A stretch of 64,000 bases of DNA from Enhydrobacter aerosaccus (GTDB taxonomy: Bacteria; Pseudomonadota; Alphaproteobacteria; Reyranellales; Reyranellaceae), in contig CAIWTJ010000272.1 in the NCBI GenBank assembly GCA_903915535.1, positions 1-64,000 on the forward strand, read 5' to 3'. The notes below the pieces were generated by a model that saw only the letters and a list, made by a program, of their open reading frames with translations, did not search any database and was not told the origin of the DNA. This document shows, piece after piece, positions 1-7,541 of the stretch. Position numbers and translations under genes: made by a program. Position 1 is the stretch's first letter, and each line of letters starts with the position of its first letter.

Positions 1-297
1 GCCTACAACATCGTCGGCACCGCCGCGGACCTGGAGGAGGTCTCCGAGGGCGAAGTGATGAAATACTCCGCCGGGGGCTTCCGCGACTTCACCCGTATCG
101 CAGCCTCCGACCCGGTGATGTGGCGCGACGTCTTCCTGCTCAACAAGGACGCGGTGCTGGAGATCGTGGGCCGATTCACCGAGGATCTGCAGGCCCTGTC
201 GCGCGCCATCCGCTGGGGCGAGGGCGACAAGCTGTTCGACCTGTTCACGCGCACCCGCGACATCCGCCGCGCGCTGATCCATCTCAACCAGGCGTAG
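1..297 (+). CDS. Prephenate/cyclohexadienyl dehydrogenase, C-terminal part (5' end outside window)
   Basis: Frame 1 is open from the window edge to a TAG at 295-297, giving the last 98 residues. The stretch SAGGFRDFTRIAASDPVMW followed by FTEDLQALSRAIRWGEGDKL is characteristic of the C-terminal helical dimerization domain of the TyrA family, which oxidatively decarboxylates prephenate or arogenate in tyrosine synthesis. The NAD-binding N-terminal domain lies outside the window, so substrate choice and full length cannot be judged. It is typical chromosomal DNA in composition. The family call is from remembered family sequences. Confidence 0.85.
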   Translation, partial: AYNIVGTAADLEEVSEGEVMKYSAGGFRDFTRIAASDPVMWRDVFLLNKDAVLEIVGRFTEDLQALSRAIRWGEGDKLFDLFTRTRDIRRALIHLNQA

Positions 298-416
298 ACA
301 CTCCCCGTCACCCCGAGCGTAGCCGAGGGGCCTTTCATATGGCCGCCGTAGAGAAAAATAGGTCCCTCCACTCCGCCGCGCTGCGCACGGCTCCGGTCGG
401 GACGACGGACCGCCCC

Positions 417-929
417 ATGTGGGTCTTCGCCTACGGCTCGCTGATGTGGAATCCGGGCTTCAAGCCCTCGGAGACACAGCCCGCGCAGCTGCACGGCTTC
501 CACCGCGCCTTCTGCATCTACTCCGAGCATTATCGCGGCAGCCCGCAGAAGCCCGGGCTGATCCTGGGCCTGCTCGCGGGCGGTTCGTGCCGCGGCCTCG
601 CGCATCGCCTGCCGGCCGCCTCCTACGACAAGGTCCGGCGCTATCTCTGGCAGCGCGAGATCGAGAACGACGGCGTCTATGTCGAGCAGATCCGCACGCT
701 TCGTCTCGCCGACGGGCGCGCCGTGCCGTCGCTGGTCTATCTCGCGGACCGGGCGCATCGCCAGTTCGCCGGCAAGCTGCCGCTCGCACGGTCGATCGCC
801 CTGGTGCGCCAGGGCAAGGGCGCGACCGGAAGCAACATCGATTATGTCAGGAACACGCTCATGCACATGCACGAGCTAGGACTACGGGACAGGACGCTCG
901 AAGAGCTGGCGCGGCGCGCCAGCCTCTAA
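417..929 (+). CDS. ChaC-type gamma-glutamylcyclotransferase
   Basis: A 170-residue protein starting MWVFAYGSLMW. The YGSLMWNP motif near the N-terminus is the substrate-binding loop of the gamma-glutamylcyclotransferase fold, and DGVYVEQ.. with the later GSNIDYVRNT is typical of ChaC enzymes, which cleave gamma-glutamyl peptides such as glutathione to 5-oxoproline in the cytosol. ATG 417 is chosen because the motif begins there. An in-frame ATG at 339 would add 26 residues without family resemblance. It lies about 120 bp after the tyrA-like gene and converges on the TetR gene with no gap. Confidence 0.85.
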   Translation: MWVFAYGSLMWNPGFKPSETQPAQLHGFHRAFCIYSEHYRGSPQKPGLILGLLAGGSCRGLAHRLPAASYDKVRRYLWQREIENDGVYVEQIRTLRLADGRAVPSLVYLADRAHRQFAGKLPLARSIALVRQGKGATGSNIDYVRNTLMHMHELGLRDRTLEELARRASL

Positions 930-1601
930 TCAATGCGCGTCGTTGAAGATCGCCTTCATGATGAAGCGCCATTCCTCGCGCGCCTGTTCGACGGTGAGGC
1001 CGAGCCGCTCGCGCAGCACGATCCAGTTCTCCGGCGTCAGCGCGACGGAGAGCGCGTTCAGCGTGTGCTCGCGCTTCTCGCCGGGCAGCGCCGAGAGTTC
1101 CGGGCCGAAGGTGTCGGCGATCTGCTCGCGGTTGCCGGAATAGAGGCTCACGAGCCTGGCCGCGGCATCGGCCGAGCGGCGCTGCAGGGTCTGGATGAAC
1201 GTCCACATCGGCCGCACCGTCTCGTAGCGTTCGGCGCGATGATCGACGACGACGCCGATGCGCTGGTCGAGCGGCCACTGGCGATTGATCTCGGGATGCC
1301 CGCCGGTGACCGTCGTCAGCACGCGCCCGAGGACCGCGACGTAGAGTTCGGCGGTATCGGCGAAATGCTGGAACACGGTGCGCGCCGAGACGCCGGCGAG
1401 CTTGGCGATATCGCGGACGATCGGCGCCACTTCGCCGTCCAGGGCGAGCGTCTGGGTGGAGGTAACAATGGCCTCGCGCGTCCGCGCGACGCGGTCGCCG
1501 CGCGCGGCATGCTGCGGGACTGCTTGCAGTTCAGATGTCGACAGTGCGTCCATTTTCTCTACCCCTGCGAGCGGTCCCTCTTGACGCGGAGCCTTGCTCA
1601 T
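930..1601 (-). CDS. TetR/AcrR-family transcriptional regulator
   Basis: A 223-residue protein. Residues about 40-90 contain a TetR-type helix-turn-helix: ARTREAIVTSTQTLAL followed by IAKLAGVSARTVFQHFADTAEL. The remaining C-terminal half is the variable ligand-binding/dimerization domain. The gene is divergent from the PLP-enzyme gene at 1754, and the shared intergenic region carries repeated CGTAAG words, so autoregulation and control of that neighbour are plausible. The 30-residue extension before the HTH is unusual and a later start is possible. The ligand is unknown. Confidence 0.85.
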   Translation of the reverse strand: MSKAPRQEGPLAGVEKMDALSTSELQAVPQHAARGDRVARTREAIVTSTQTLALDGEVAPIVRDIAKLAGVSARTVFQHFADTAELYVAVLGRVLTTVTGGHPEINRQWPLDQRIGVVVDHRAERYETVRPMWTFIQTLQRRSADAAARLVSLYSGNREQIADTFGPELSALPGEKREHTLNALSVALTPENWIVLRERLGLTVEQAREEWRFIMKAIFNDAH

Positions 1602-1753
1602 TGCGTACGAGCGGTGACACGATTTCGTTATACTGCAGTGCGTAATCTAACTGAGAAACGTGCACGCGCTGAAGCACTATAAGTGCATTTCCGCGTAAGC
1701 AATTCGTAAGCAAGCGGTTCGTAAGTAAGCTTTGTGTAAGGTACGATAATCGC
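1602..1753. promoter_or_regulatory. Divergent intergenic region with CGTAAG repeats
   Basis: This 152-bp region lies between the divergent TetR and PLP-enzyme genes. CGTAAG occurs at 1694-1699, 1705-1710 and 1720-1725, with TGTAAG at 1735-1740 (spacings 11, 15 and 15 bp). It is AT-richer than its surroundings. The repeats are candidates for a regulator binding array or a remnant of slippage. No convincing sigma-70 boxes were assigned. Confidence 0.4.
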
Positions 1754-2908
1754 ATGACAAAGAAGACCGTTTCCGCCGCTTCGCTCGCCGCCCAGGCCAT
1801 GGGCTGGATCGATCCCGTCACCCGGGCCGTGGTGCCGCCGATCCACATGGCGAGCACCTACCTGCGTGACGAGGACAATGGTTACAGTTCCGGACGTATC
1901 TATGCGCGCGCCGACAATCCTACCTTCGACCAGGCCGAGGCGACGCTGACGGCCCTCGAAGGCGGCGCGAAATCGCTGATCTTCTCTTCGGGCATGAGTG
2001 CGGCCACCGCGTGCTTCCTGGCCCTCGCGCCGGGCGACCATGTCGTGGTGCCAAAGGTCATGTACTGGTCGCTGCGCAACTGGCTCGCGACGTTCGCGAC
2101 CAGCTGGGGCCTCAAGGTCGAGTTCGTCGACGCCGACAGGACCGACGCGATTGCCGCGGCAGTGAAGAAAGGCGTGACCAAGCTGGTATGGCTCGAGACG
2201 CCGGCCAACCCGACCTGGGCCCTGAGCGACATCGCCGCCGCCGCCGAGATCGCGCACAAGGCGGGCGCGCTTCTGGGAGTGGATTCCACCGTAGCGACTC
2301 CGGTGCTGACGCGGCCGATCGAACACGGCGCCGACATCGTGATGCATTCGGCCACCAAGTATCTCAACGGCCATTCCGACATCATCGCGGGCGCGCTGGT
2401 TGGCGCCCGCGACGACGATCACTGGATGAAGCTGCGCGCCATCCGCGCGCAGCTCGGCACGATCCTGGGCCAGACCGAAGCCTGGCTGCTGATGCGCGGC
2501 ATGCGCACGCTCTACCCGCGCGTCGCCTGGGCCTGCCGCTCGGCGCAGTCGCTGGCCGAGAAGTTCGCGGCGCATCCGATGATCGAGGAGGTGCTCTATC
2601 CCGGCCTGCCATCGTTCGCGGGCCATGCCGTGGCCAGGAAGCAGATGACCAACGGCTTCGGCGGCATGCTGTCGGTGCGCATCAAGGGAGGCGAGCGTGC
2701 CGCCGTCGCCACCGCCGCGCGGGTCGAGCTATGGAAGCGCGCCACGTCGCTGGGCGGCGTCGAGAGCCTGATCGAGCACCGCGCCAGCATCGAAGGCCCG
2801 GGCACGCCGTGCCCACCGGATCTGCTGCGCCTGTCCGTCGGCGTCGAGGAGAGCGCCGACCTGTTCGAGGATCTCGATCAGGCGCTGAAGCGCGCCCACA
2901 ACGCATAA
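1754..2908 (+). CDS. Cys/Met metabolism PLP-dependent enzyme (cystathionine beta-lyase / gamma-synthase type)
   Basis: A 384-residue transsulfuration-family enzyme, full length for the family. YARADNPTFDQAEATLTALEGG and the SSGMSAAT stretch form the PLP phosphate region. The Schiff-base lysine is in HSATKYLNGHSD (about residue 203). GVDSTVATP precedes it as expected. LRLSVGVEESADLFEDLDQAL near the C-terminus is the usual family ending. It could be cystathionine beta-lyase, gamma-synthase or methionine gamma-lyase, and sequence alone does not settle which. It is divergent from the TetR gene and begins at ATG 1754. Confidence 0.85.
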   Translation: MTKKTVSAASLAAQAMGWIDPVTRAVVPPIHMASTYLRDEDNGYSSGRIYARADNPTFDQAEATLTALEGGAKSLIFSSGMSAATACFLALAPGDHVVVPKVMYWSLRNWLATFATSWGLKVEFVDADRTDAIAAAVKKGVTKLVWLETPANPTWALSDIAAAAEIAHKAGALLGVDSTVATPVLTRPIEHGADIVMHSATKYLNGHSDIIAGALVGARDDDHWMKLRAIRAQLGTILGQTEAWLLMRGMRTLYPRVAWACRSAQSLAEKFAAHPMIEEVLYPGLPSFAGHAVARKQMTNGFGGMLSVRIKGGERAAVATAARVELWKRATSLGGVESLIEHRASIEGPGTPCPPDLLRLSVGVEESADLFEDLDQALKRAHNA

Positions 2909-3018
2909 GGCGCTTCGCGCAGCGAAGCGATCGGCGGCGTGTAGCGCTGCAGGGAGCGCAGCGACCGAAGCGCGGGCGCCGCGCCGTGCAGAATAGATAA
3001 AGATCCTTCGCGGAGTTT

Positions 3019-3056
3019 ATCCTGACGGCGGCCTGCGCCGCCGAAGGGCTCAGGAT
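3019..3056. terminator. Intergenic hairpin between convergent genes
   Basis: A stem-loop with outer arms ATCCTGA (3019-3025) and TCAGGAT (3050-3056) around an inner GGCGGC/GCCGCC stem. It sits between the end of the PLP-enzyme gene and the end of the convergent dehydratase gene, overlapping the latter's stop codon. It resembles the short dispersed palindromic elements common in alphaproteobacterial intergenic DNA and probably ends transcription from both sides. There is no T tract. Confidence 0.45.
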
Positions 3057-4018
3057 GACAGGGTGAACCCCTCACGCAGGGGATCGTCGGCGTCGAAGCG
3101 GAACGTCGCTTCGCCCGTGACGTAGGCAATACCGCCGACCTCGACGATCACCGACTTGCGTGGCCCCACGAGCGGGCCGTTGCGCAGCGGCGTGCCGGTG
3201 AAGATCGAACCGGTGCAGCTCTCGAATCGGCTCTCCTGGCCGAGCTTCGCCTGCCGGCGCATGACCTGCAGCGCCATGCGCGCCGACACGCCGCTGCCGG
3301 TCGGGCTGCGATCGATCTGGCGGCCGGCGAAAATGCAGACGTTGCGGCTGGGCGACACGGCACCGTCGGTGAGGATCGTGCCGTAGAGAAAGGCGAGATC
3401 GGGCTCGGACGGATGCTCGATCGGGATGGCCTTGGCCGCGGCAAGCGCGATCTCCTCGCCGGCGTCGACGATGGCGCGCATCGGCGACGTCTTGAGATCA
3501 AGGCCGATCGAATCGGCGGACAGGAAGGCGTAGAACGCGCCGCCATAGGCGATGTCGACCGTCACCGGCCCCCAGGTCGCGGTCGGCGCCACGCGGTCGA
3601 GCGCATAGACGAAGGACGGCACGCTCTCGAAGCGCACCCAGCCTTGCCTGTCGACATTCGCAACCACCAGCCCGCACGGGCATTGCAGGCGGACGGTCGG
3701 GCCTTTCACCCGCCCGCTCTCGACCGCCCAGCGCGCGAGCGCGATGGTGGCGTGGCCGCACATGGTCGAGTAGCCCTCGTTGTGCATGAACAGCACGGCG
3801 AGCTCGGCCTCGGGATGATCGGGCTCGACCAGCAGCGCGCCGTACATGCCGTCGTGACCGCGCGGCTCCAGCATCAGGCCGCGCCGCAAATGATCGTGCT
3901 TCTCCAGACACTCGCGCCGCTTGCCGAGCAAGGTCGGCGCCGTGAGCTTCGGCCAGCCGTCGACGATGATGCGCGTCGGCTCGCCGCCGGTGTGCATCTC
4001 CACCGTGGAGAGAATCAT
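3050..4018 (-). CDS. trans-3-hydroxy-L-proline dehydratase / proline racemase family
   Basis: A 322-residue proline racemase-fold protein beginning MILSTVEMHTGGEPTRI. The first catalytic cysteine is present in STMCGHATIALARWA. The second motif reads RSPTGSGVSARMAL, with threonine where proline racemase and hydroxyproline epimerase have cysteine (SPCGTG). In this family Cys/Thr marks trans-3-hydroxy-L-proline dehydratases, which make 1-pyrroline-2-carboxylate. ATG 4018 overlaps the stop of the upstream acyl-CoA dehydrogenase by 4 bp (ATGA), so the two are translationally coupled. The substrate is inferred from the residue pattern. Confidence 0.8.
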   Translation of the reverse strand: MILSTVEMHTGGEPTRIIVDGWPKLTAPTLLGKRRECLEKHDHLRRGLMLEPRGHDGMYGALLVEPDHPEAELAVLFMHNEGYSTMCGHATIALARWAVESGRVKGPTVRLQCPCGLVVANVDRQGWVRFESVPSFVYALDRVAPTATWGPVTVDIAYGGAFYAFLSADSIGLDLKTSPMRAIVDAGEEIALAAAKAIPIEHPSEPDLAFLYGTILTDGAVSPSRNVCIFAGRQIDRSPTGSGVSARMALQVMRRQAKLGQESRFESCTGSIFTGTPLRNGPLVGPRKSVIVEVGGIAYVTGEATFRFDADDPLREGFTLSS

Positions 4019-5163
4019 CCGAACGCCTTGCCCAGGCCCGCGCCGATGCGCTCGTTCATCATCTCGATCGAGCCGTCGGTATAGGCCGCGATCTTGGCGC
4101 CCGCGAGATGGCGCGACAGCGGATACTCCGCGCGCAAGCCGTTGGCGCCCATCGCCTGGATGCAGTCGGCGATGCGCTGCACCGCCATGTCGGTGGCGAA
4201 TTTCTTGGCGTAGGCCGCGGGCATCACCGCGTCGCCGCCGGTATCGATGAGGCGCGCCGCGCGATAGGTGAGCAGCCGCGCCGCTTCGAGATCGGTCGCG
4301 GCATCGGCCAGTTTCCAGCGCACGCCCTGATGCTCGATCACCGGCTGGCCGAAGCTCTTGCGCTGCTGCGTGTAGCGCACCGCGGTCTCCAGGCTGGCCT
4401 GCAGCATGCCGCAGCACATGGCGGCCACATAGGCCCGCGCGCCGTTGATGCCAGCAAGTGCCGCCTTGAAGCCTTCGCCGGCGGGCTTCAGCAGAGCCTC
4501 GTCGGGCGCGATGTAGTCGACGAGACGAAAACCGCCGACGCCGATCGCGTGACCGCCATGCAGTTCGAACGGCTTCTCGCGCTGGAAGCCCGGACGCTCG
4601 GCCTCGATCGCGAAGCAGGCGATGCCGCGGTAGCCCTGCGCCTTGTCGGTCTGGGCATAGGCAATGGAAAGCCCCGCCACCGCGGCGTTGGTGATCCACG
4701 CCTTGGCGCCGTTCAGCTTCCAGCCGCCGTCGACCTTCACCGCCGTCATCTCGAGACCGCCGAAATCGCTGCCGACATTGGGCTCGCTGAGGCCCGCGCA
4801 GCCGATCACCTCGCCCGTCAGCATGCGCGGCAGCAGGCGCGCCACATGGGCAGGCGCGCCGTCGCGGGCAAAGCGGGCGCAGGCGTTGTGATGGTTGATC
4901 ATCGCGAAAGCGAAGGCGAAGTCGGCCTTGGCGATCTCCTCGAAGGCGCGCAGCTTGCAGGAAAAGGACAGGCCCTGCCCGCCGTGCTTCTTCGCCAGTT
5001 CGATCGTGTTGAGGCCGGCGGCGCAGCCCGCCCGGAGAGTCTCCAGCGGATAATGCCGCTCCCATTCCCAGCGCGCGGCTTGGGGCGCCACGTGCTCCGC
5101 GGCAAAGGCCTTCGCCCGGGCGACGACGGAAAGTTCCTCGGCGGTCAGGAATTCATCCAGCAT
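4015..5163 (-). CDS. Acyl-CoA dehydrogenase
   Basis: A 382-residue flavoprotein of normal family length. AGLSEPNVGSDFGGLEMTA and GWKLNGAKAWITNAAVAG are the FAD- and substrate-binding signatures. The C-terminal domain has RKSFGQPVIEHQGVRWKLAD and QAMGANGLRAEYPLSRHLAG. The start MLDEFLTAEE at 5163 has an AGG-like ribosome site; an in-frame ATG at 5190 has none and overlaps the tRNA promoter. It is the first gene of a two-gene operon with the dehydratase-like gene. The acyl substrate is unknown. Confidence 0.87.
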   Translation of the reverse strand: MLDEFLTAEELSVVARAKAFAAEHVAPQAARWEWERHYPLETLRAGCAAGLNTIELAKKHGGQGLSFSCKLRAFEEIAKADFAFAFAMINHHNACARFARDGAPAHVARLLPRMLTGEVIGCAGLSEPNVGSDFGGLEMTAVKVDGGWKLNGAKAWITNAAVAGLSIAYAQTDKAQGYRGIACFAIEAERPGFQREKPFELHGGHAIGVGGFRLVDYIAPDEALLKPAGEGFKAALAGINGARAYVAAMCCGMLQASLETAVRYTQQRKSFGQPVIEHQGVRWKLADAATDLEAARLLTYRAARLIDTGGDAVMPAAYAKKFATDMAVQRIADCIQAMGANGLRAEYPLSRHLAGAKIAAYTDGSIEMMNERIGAGLGKAFG

Positions 5164-5180
5164 TCGCCTGAGATACACGA

Positions 5181-5211
5181 TTGGACCCATGGCGCAACCG
5201 CGGGCTAGAAT
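5181..5211 (+). promoter_or_regulatory. Probable native tRNA-Gly promoter
   Basis: TTGGAC (5181-5186) and TAGAAT (5206-5211) form a sigma-70-like pair with a 19-bp spacer, ending 10 bp before the tRNA 5' half at 5221. This is probably the original tRNA-Gly promoter. Since the prophage inserted, it drives only a truncated tRNA fragment. Confidence 0.45.
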
Positions 5212-5220
5212 ATCCCCGAT

Positions 5221-5257
5221 GCGGGTGTAGCTCAGGGGTAGAGCGTCGGCTTCCCAA
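5221..5257 (+). repeat. attL core: 5' half of tRNA-Gly(CCC)
   Basis: These 37 bases are identical to the first 37 bases of the intact tRNA at 55512. Identity begins exactly at the acceptor-stem first base and ends with the anticodon loop (TTCCCAA). It is immediately followed by TCGCCCGC (5258-5265), an 8-mer also present in the tRNA 3' acceptor strand, so a crude acceptor stem could still form. It is a tRNA fragment, not a functional tRNA. Confidence 0.85.
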
Positions 5258-5319
5258 TCGCCCGCACGCGCCGCCGGTGCCCGGTTTTGCTGGGTTTTCG
5301 CAAGGCCACATTGGCCGTT

Positions 5320-6588
5320 TCAGGCCGTTTTTCGCCGCCCAGTCCCCACCGGAGTCCCCACCGGAACCGAACGGCGTTCGCGCACGGTCGACCGGCGGGC
5401 CGTCGCCTTCTTGACGGCGCTGGCGATCTCCGTAGCCGCCAGCTGGATATAGAGATCCGTGGTCGCCGGATCCTGATGGCGGGCGGCACCCTTGGCGGCC
5501 GACTGCTGGACCTTCGCCACCTCCGTAATCATGCGCGCCCGCACGTCGTGGAAGCGGTGCGGGTTGGCGACGCCGGCGGCCTTGCCTGAGTGCTTCCACG
5601 ACCGGCGGATCGACTTCAGCGGCCGCCAGACGCCGGCGGGCACCTTGCGGCCGACCATGAACGCATGACGGTGGACCGGGCCAGGCCAAGTGATCAGGTG
5701 GTCGACTCCGCGGGCGATCGCCTGCCGCTCGAGCCGGCGCAGCAGCTGCCAGCCGGCGTCGCCGCCGAACGCGAGTTCGTCGTTCCCGCTCTTTGTCTCG
5801 CCGGCGGCAAAGCGCAGGCCGCGGGCGTCGCGATCGACATGGCGCCGGCGCACGGTGAGCGCTTCGGTGAGGCGCAGGCCGAACAGGCGCGCGAGCTCGG
5901 CCGTCTCGACGGTCCAGGGCGGCGCGACGGCCAGGCGCGCGTTCAGCTCCCGATCGGGGATCGGCCGCGGCAGGCGGCGCGGCAGGCGATGCAAGACGAT
6001 CTCGGGCACGCGCTCCACGGCCGGCCGGCCCGTTTCCGGATCCCGCACCTTCTCGGCGATCGTGAACAGCCGGCGCAGAATCTTGAGATACTTGTTCGTG
6101 GTCGCCTTCGATCGGGGCTTGCCGGTCGATCGCCAGTGCTTGGGGTCGGCCGGATCCTCGACGTCGCCCATTTTCACGCCGGGCCCGGCCGCCCAAGTCT
6201 TGAGGATCTGCGCGTCGCTATAGGCGCGATAGGCGGCGGTTTCGGTGTCGCCGATCTCCGACATGGGCGTGCCTGCCCCGAAGTACGTCACGAGCTCGGC
6301 GGCATAGGTCCGCAGGTTGCCGCCGTGCGACCAGTGACGGCCGACCGATCTCTGCAGCAGAACGGCCGTCGCCTGTGTGATCGTGAAGGCACCCGCGCGC
6401 GCGCTGGATCGGCCGCGCCGGCGCTTCGCGGCCTCCCTCGCGCTGTTCTCGATTTCTCGGGCTTCGGTTTTCGATCGTGCAGGCTTGTTCGTAGCCGGAT
6501 CCAGGCACTGGCGATGATGGCGCACGCCGGCCAGCTGAAACTCATAGAACCAGGCGCCGCCCCTGTCCTTTCGTCGATACACGGTCAT
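5320..6588 (-). CDS. int: Phage integrase (tyrosine recombinase)
   Basis: A 422-residue site-specific recombinase that should catalyse prophage integration and excision at tRNA-Gly. Catalytic residues visible are the first Arg in FGLRLTEALTVRRR, the HxxR box as HDVRARMI, the second His in GAARHQDPATTD and the Tyr in TDLYIQL. The N-terminal part (YEFQLAGVRHHR) resembles an arm-site-binding domain. It is read toward attL, with its stop 62 bp from the core. Its last codons contain two GTCCCCACC arm-like repeats (5342-5362) and one CGAACGGCGTTCG (5368), giving a Pro/Arg-rich tail that is probably dispensable. Confidence 0.92.
   Translation of the reverse strand: MTVYRRKDRGGAWFYEFQLAGVRHHRQCLDPATNKPARSKTEAREIENSAREAAKRRRGRSSARAGAFTITQATAVLLQRSVGRHWSHGGNLRTYAAELVTYFGAGTPMSEIGDTETAAYRAYSDAQILKTWAAGPGVKMGDVEDPADPKHWRSTGKPRSKATTNKYLKILRRLFTIAEKVRDPETGRPAVERVPEIVLHRLPRRLPRPIPDRELNARLAVAPPWTVETAELARLFGLRLTEALTVRRRHVDRDARGLRFAAGETKSGNDELAFGGDAGWQLLRRLERQAIARGVDHLITWPGPVHRHAFMVGRKVPAGVWRPLKSIRRSWKHSGKAAGVANPHRFHDVRARMITEVAKVQQSAAKGAARHQDPATTDLYIQLAATEIASAVKKATARRSTVRERRSVPVGTPVGTGRRKTA
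5342..5362 (+). repeat. Paired GTCCCCACC repeats near attL
   Basis: GTCCCCACC occurs at 5342-5350 and 5354-5362, within the integrase 3' end. A matching pair in the same orientation lies near attR (55458-55479). They are candidate arm-type integrase binding sites. Confidence 0.5.
5368..5380. repeat. CGAACGSCGTTCG site 1
   Basis: Exact 13-mer with central G. It lies in the integrase C-terminal tail, where it encodes ERRS. Confidence 0.9.
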
Positions 6589-6664
6589 GGCGGCGACCCT
6601 ATCCGCCGGCGCCGTCGATCGACAAGGTCGCAGGGTCCGGAAAGGTCGGCGGCGATTCCGCTCT

Positions 6665-7018
6665 TTAGACGGGAATGCCCCATGCGCGCAGCTGCGCCAG
6701 CGCTTCGTCGTGGGCCGGATTGGGCGCCCGCCGGCGGCCGGGTTTCGCCTGGCCGGGCTGATCCCGATCGTCGTCGGCCGCGGCGCCGATCGCGCGACGG
6801 CGTTTGTAGGCTCGCAGCGAGCCCAGATCGACGCGCACCCCGCCGCGGATCTCGCCCAAGCCGACGCGATGGCCCGACAGCTTCTTTCGCCGCAGCAGCT
6901 TGCGGATCATCGACTGATCGCAGCCCAGTATCCGCGCGGCTTCCTCGACGGTCACGGCGTCGTCGTCGCGCCGCTGGGCGGCGACTTCGGCAGGCGTGAG
7001 GGCGAGGCGCAGGGTCAT
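6665..7018 (-). CDS. Helix-turn-helix protein, possible excisionase/regulator
   Basis: A 117-residue protein. Residues 20-60 (VTVEEAARILGCDQSMIRKLLRRKKLSG) form a MerR/excisionase-like helix-turn-helix, followed by GGVRVDLGSLRAYKRRRA, a typical DNA-binding end of phage Xis-type proteins. ATG 7018 overlaps the upstream gene by 4 bp (ATGA). It lies just upstream of integrase in the same direction, which supports a role in excision or in regulating int. A 76-bp gap separates the two. The assignment as excisionase is inferred from fold and position. Confidence 0.65.
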   Translation of the reverse strand: MTLRLALTPAEVAAQRRDDDAVTVEEAARILGCDQSMIRKLLRRKKLSGHRVGLGEIRGGVRVDLGSLRAYKRRRAIGAAADDDRDQPGQAKPGRRRAPNPAHDEALAQLRAWGIPV

Positions 7019-7314
7019 GCCGGCGTGCGCCTCTTGAGGGTGAGAATGGCGCGCGAGATCGCCGCGGCCCTGTCCTTCTTCGTCGCCGGATGCTTCGCCC
7101 GCAATTTCCACAAGGACTCGAGCACCGACAACATGGTGCCGGCGCAATGAAGCGGCTCCTCGGTGAGCATGTGATAGGGGCGACCCGCTGCCAGGGCTTC
7201 CGCGATCATGTGAAGATGCCGCGATGCCGGGCAGGTGTTCGTCGGAAATCGCCGGATCCGATTTACTCGTCGGCGCAGGTTCCGCAGATAGCGGGCTTCC
7301 TCTGCCGGCGTCAT
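7015..7314 (-). CDS. Hypothetical phage protein, basic
   Basis: A 99-residue, Arg/Lys-rich, mostly helical protein (RNLRRRVNRIRRF near the N-terminus) with two cysteines. It shares ATGA overlaps with both neighbours, so it is translated as part of the leftward operon. The net positive charge hints at nucleic-acid binding. The family was not recognised. Confidence 0.6.
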   Translation of the reverse strand: MTPAEEARYLRNLRRRVNRIRRFPTNTCPASRHLHMIAEALAAGRPYHMLTEEPLHCAGTMLSVLESLWKLRAKHPATKKDRAAAISRAILTLKRRTPA

Positions 7315-7541
7315 GAGCCAGGCCTCGGCGGCAAGGGCGGTATCGGTGCCTTCCCCTCGAGCACGCGAAGTCGCTCGAGCGCGTCGGCCGCGGCCGTCGC
7401 AATGTCGGCGAACAATCGGCCGAGACTGTCGTCGGAAAACACCCGGTCGGCGTCGCCGCGAATGACGGCGATTCGGACGCTCGGCAAGACTTCCGCGATC
7501 GCGCGCAGTGTCGGGATGCTGAAAGCGTCCTGATCGCTCAT
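7311..7541 (-). CDS. Small hypothetical protein
   Basis: A 76-residue acidic protein with a helical central part (DSLGRLFADIATAAADALERL) and a Pro-rich tail (APIPPLPPRPGS). ATG 7541 overlaps the upstream stop by 4 bp and its own stop overlaps the next ATG, which fixes the start. The family was not recognised. Confidence 0.6.
   Translation of the reverse strand: MSDQDAFSIPTLRAIAEVLPSVRIAVIRGDADRVFSDDSLGRLFADIATAAADALERLRVLEGKAPIPPLPPRPGS

Noticed and set aside
300-345. GC-rich CCCCGAGCG..CGAGGGG segment before the ChaC-like gene
   Set aside because: It resembles a dispersed intergenic element of alphaproteobacteria, but the arms do not pair well and only one copy is in the window.
120-416. 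Longer N-terminus for the ChaC-like protein
   Set aside because: The open frame extends upstream into the previous gene, but the family's conserved start YGSLMW begins six residues after ATG 417, and upstream residues are low-complexity.
5320-6588. A Mu-like transposing prophage
   Set aside because: Although the tail genes are Mu-like, there is no transposase A/B pair. A tyrosine integrase and tRNA att repeats define the ends.
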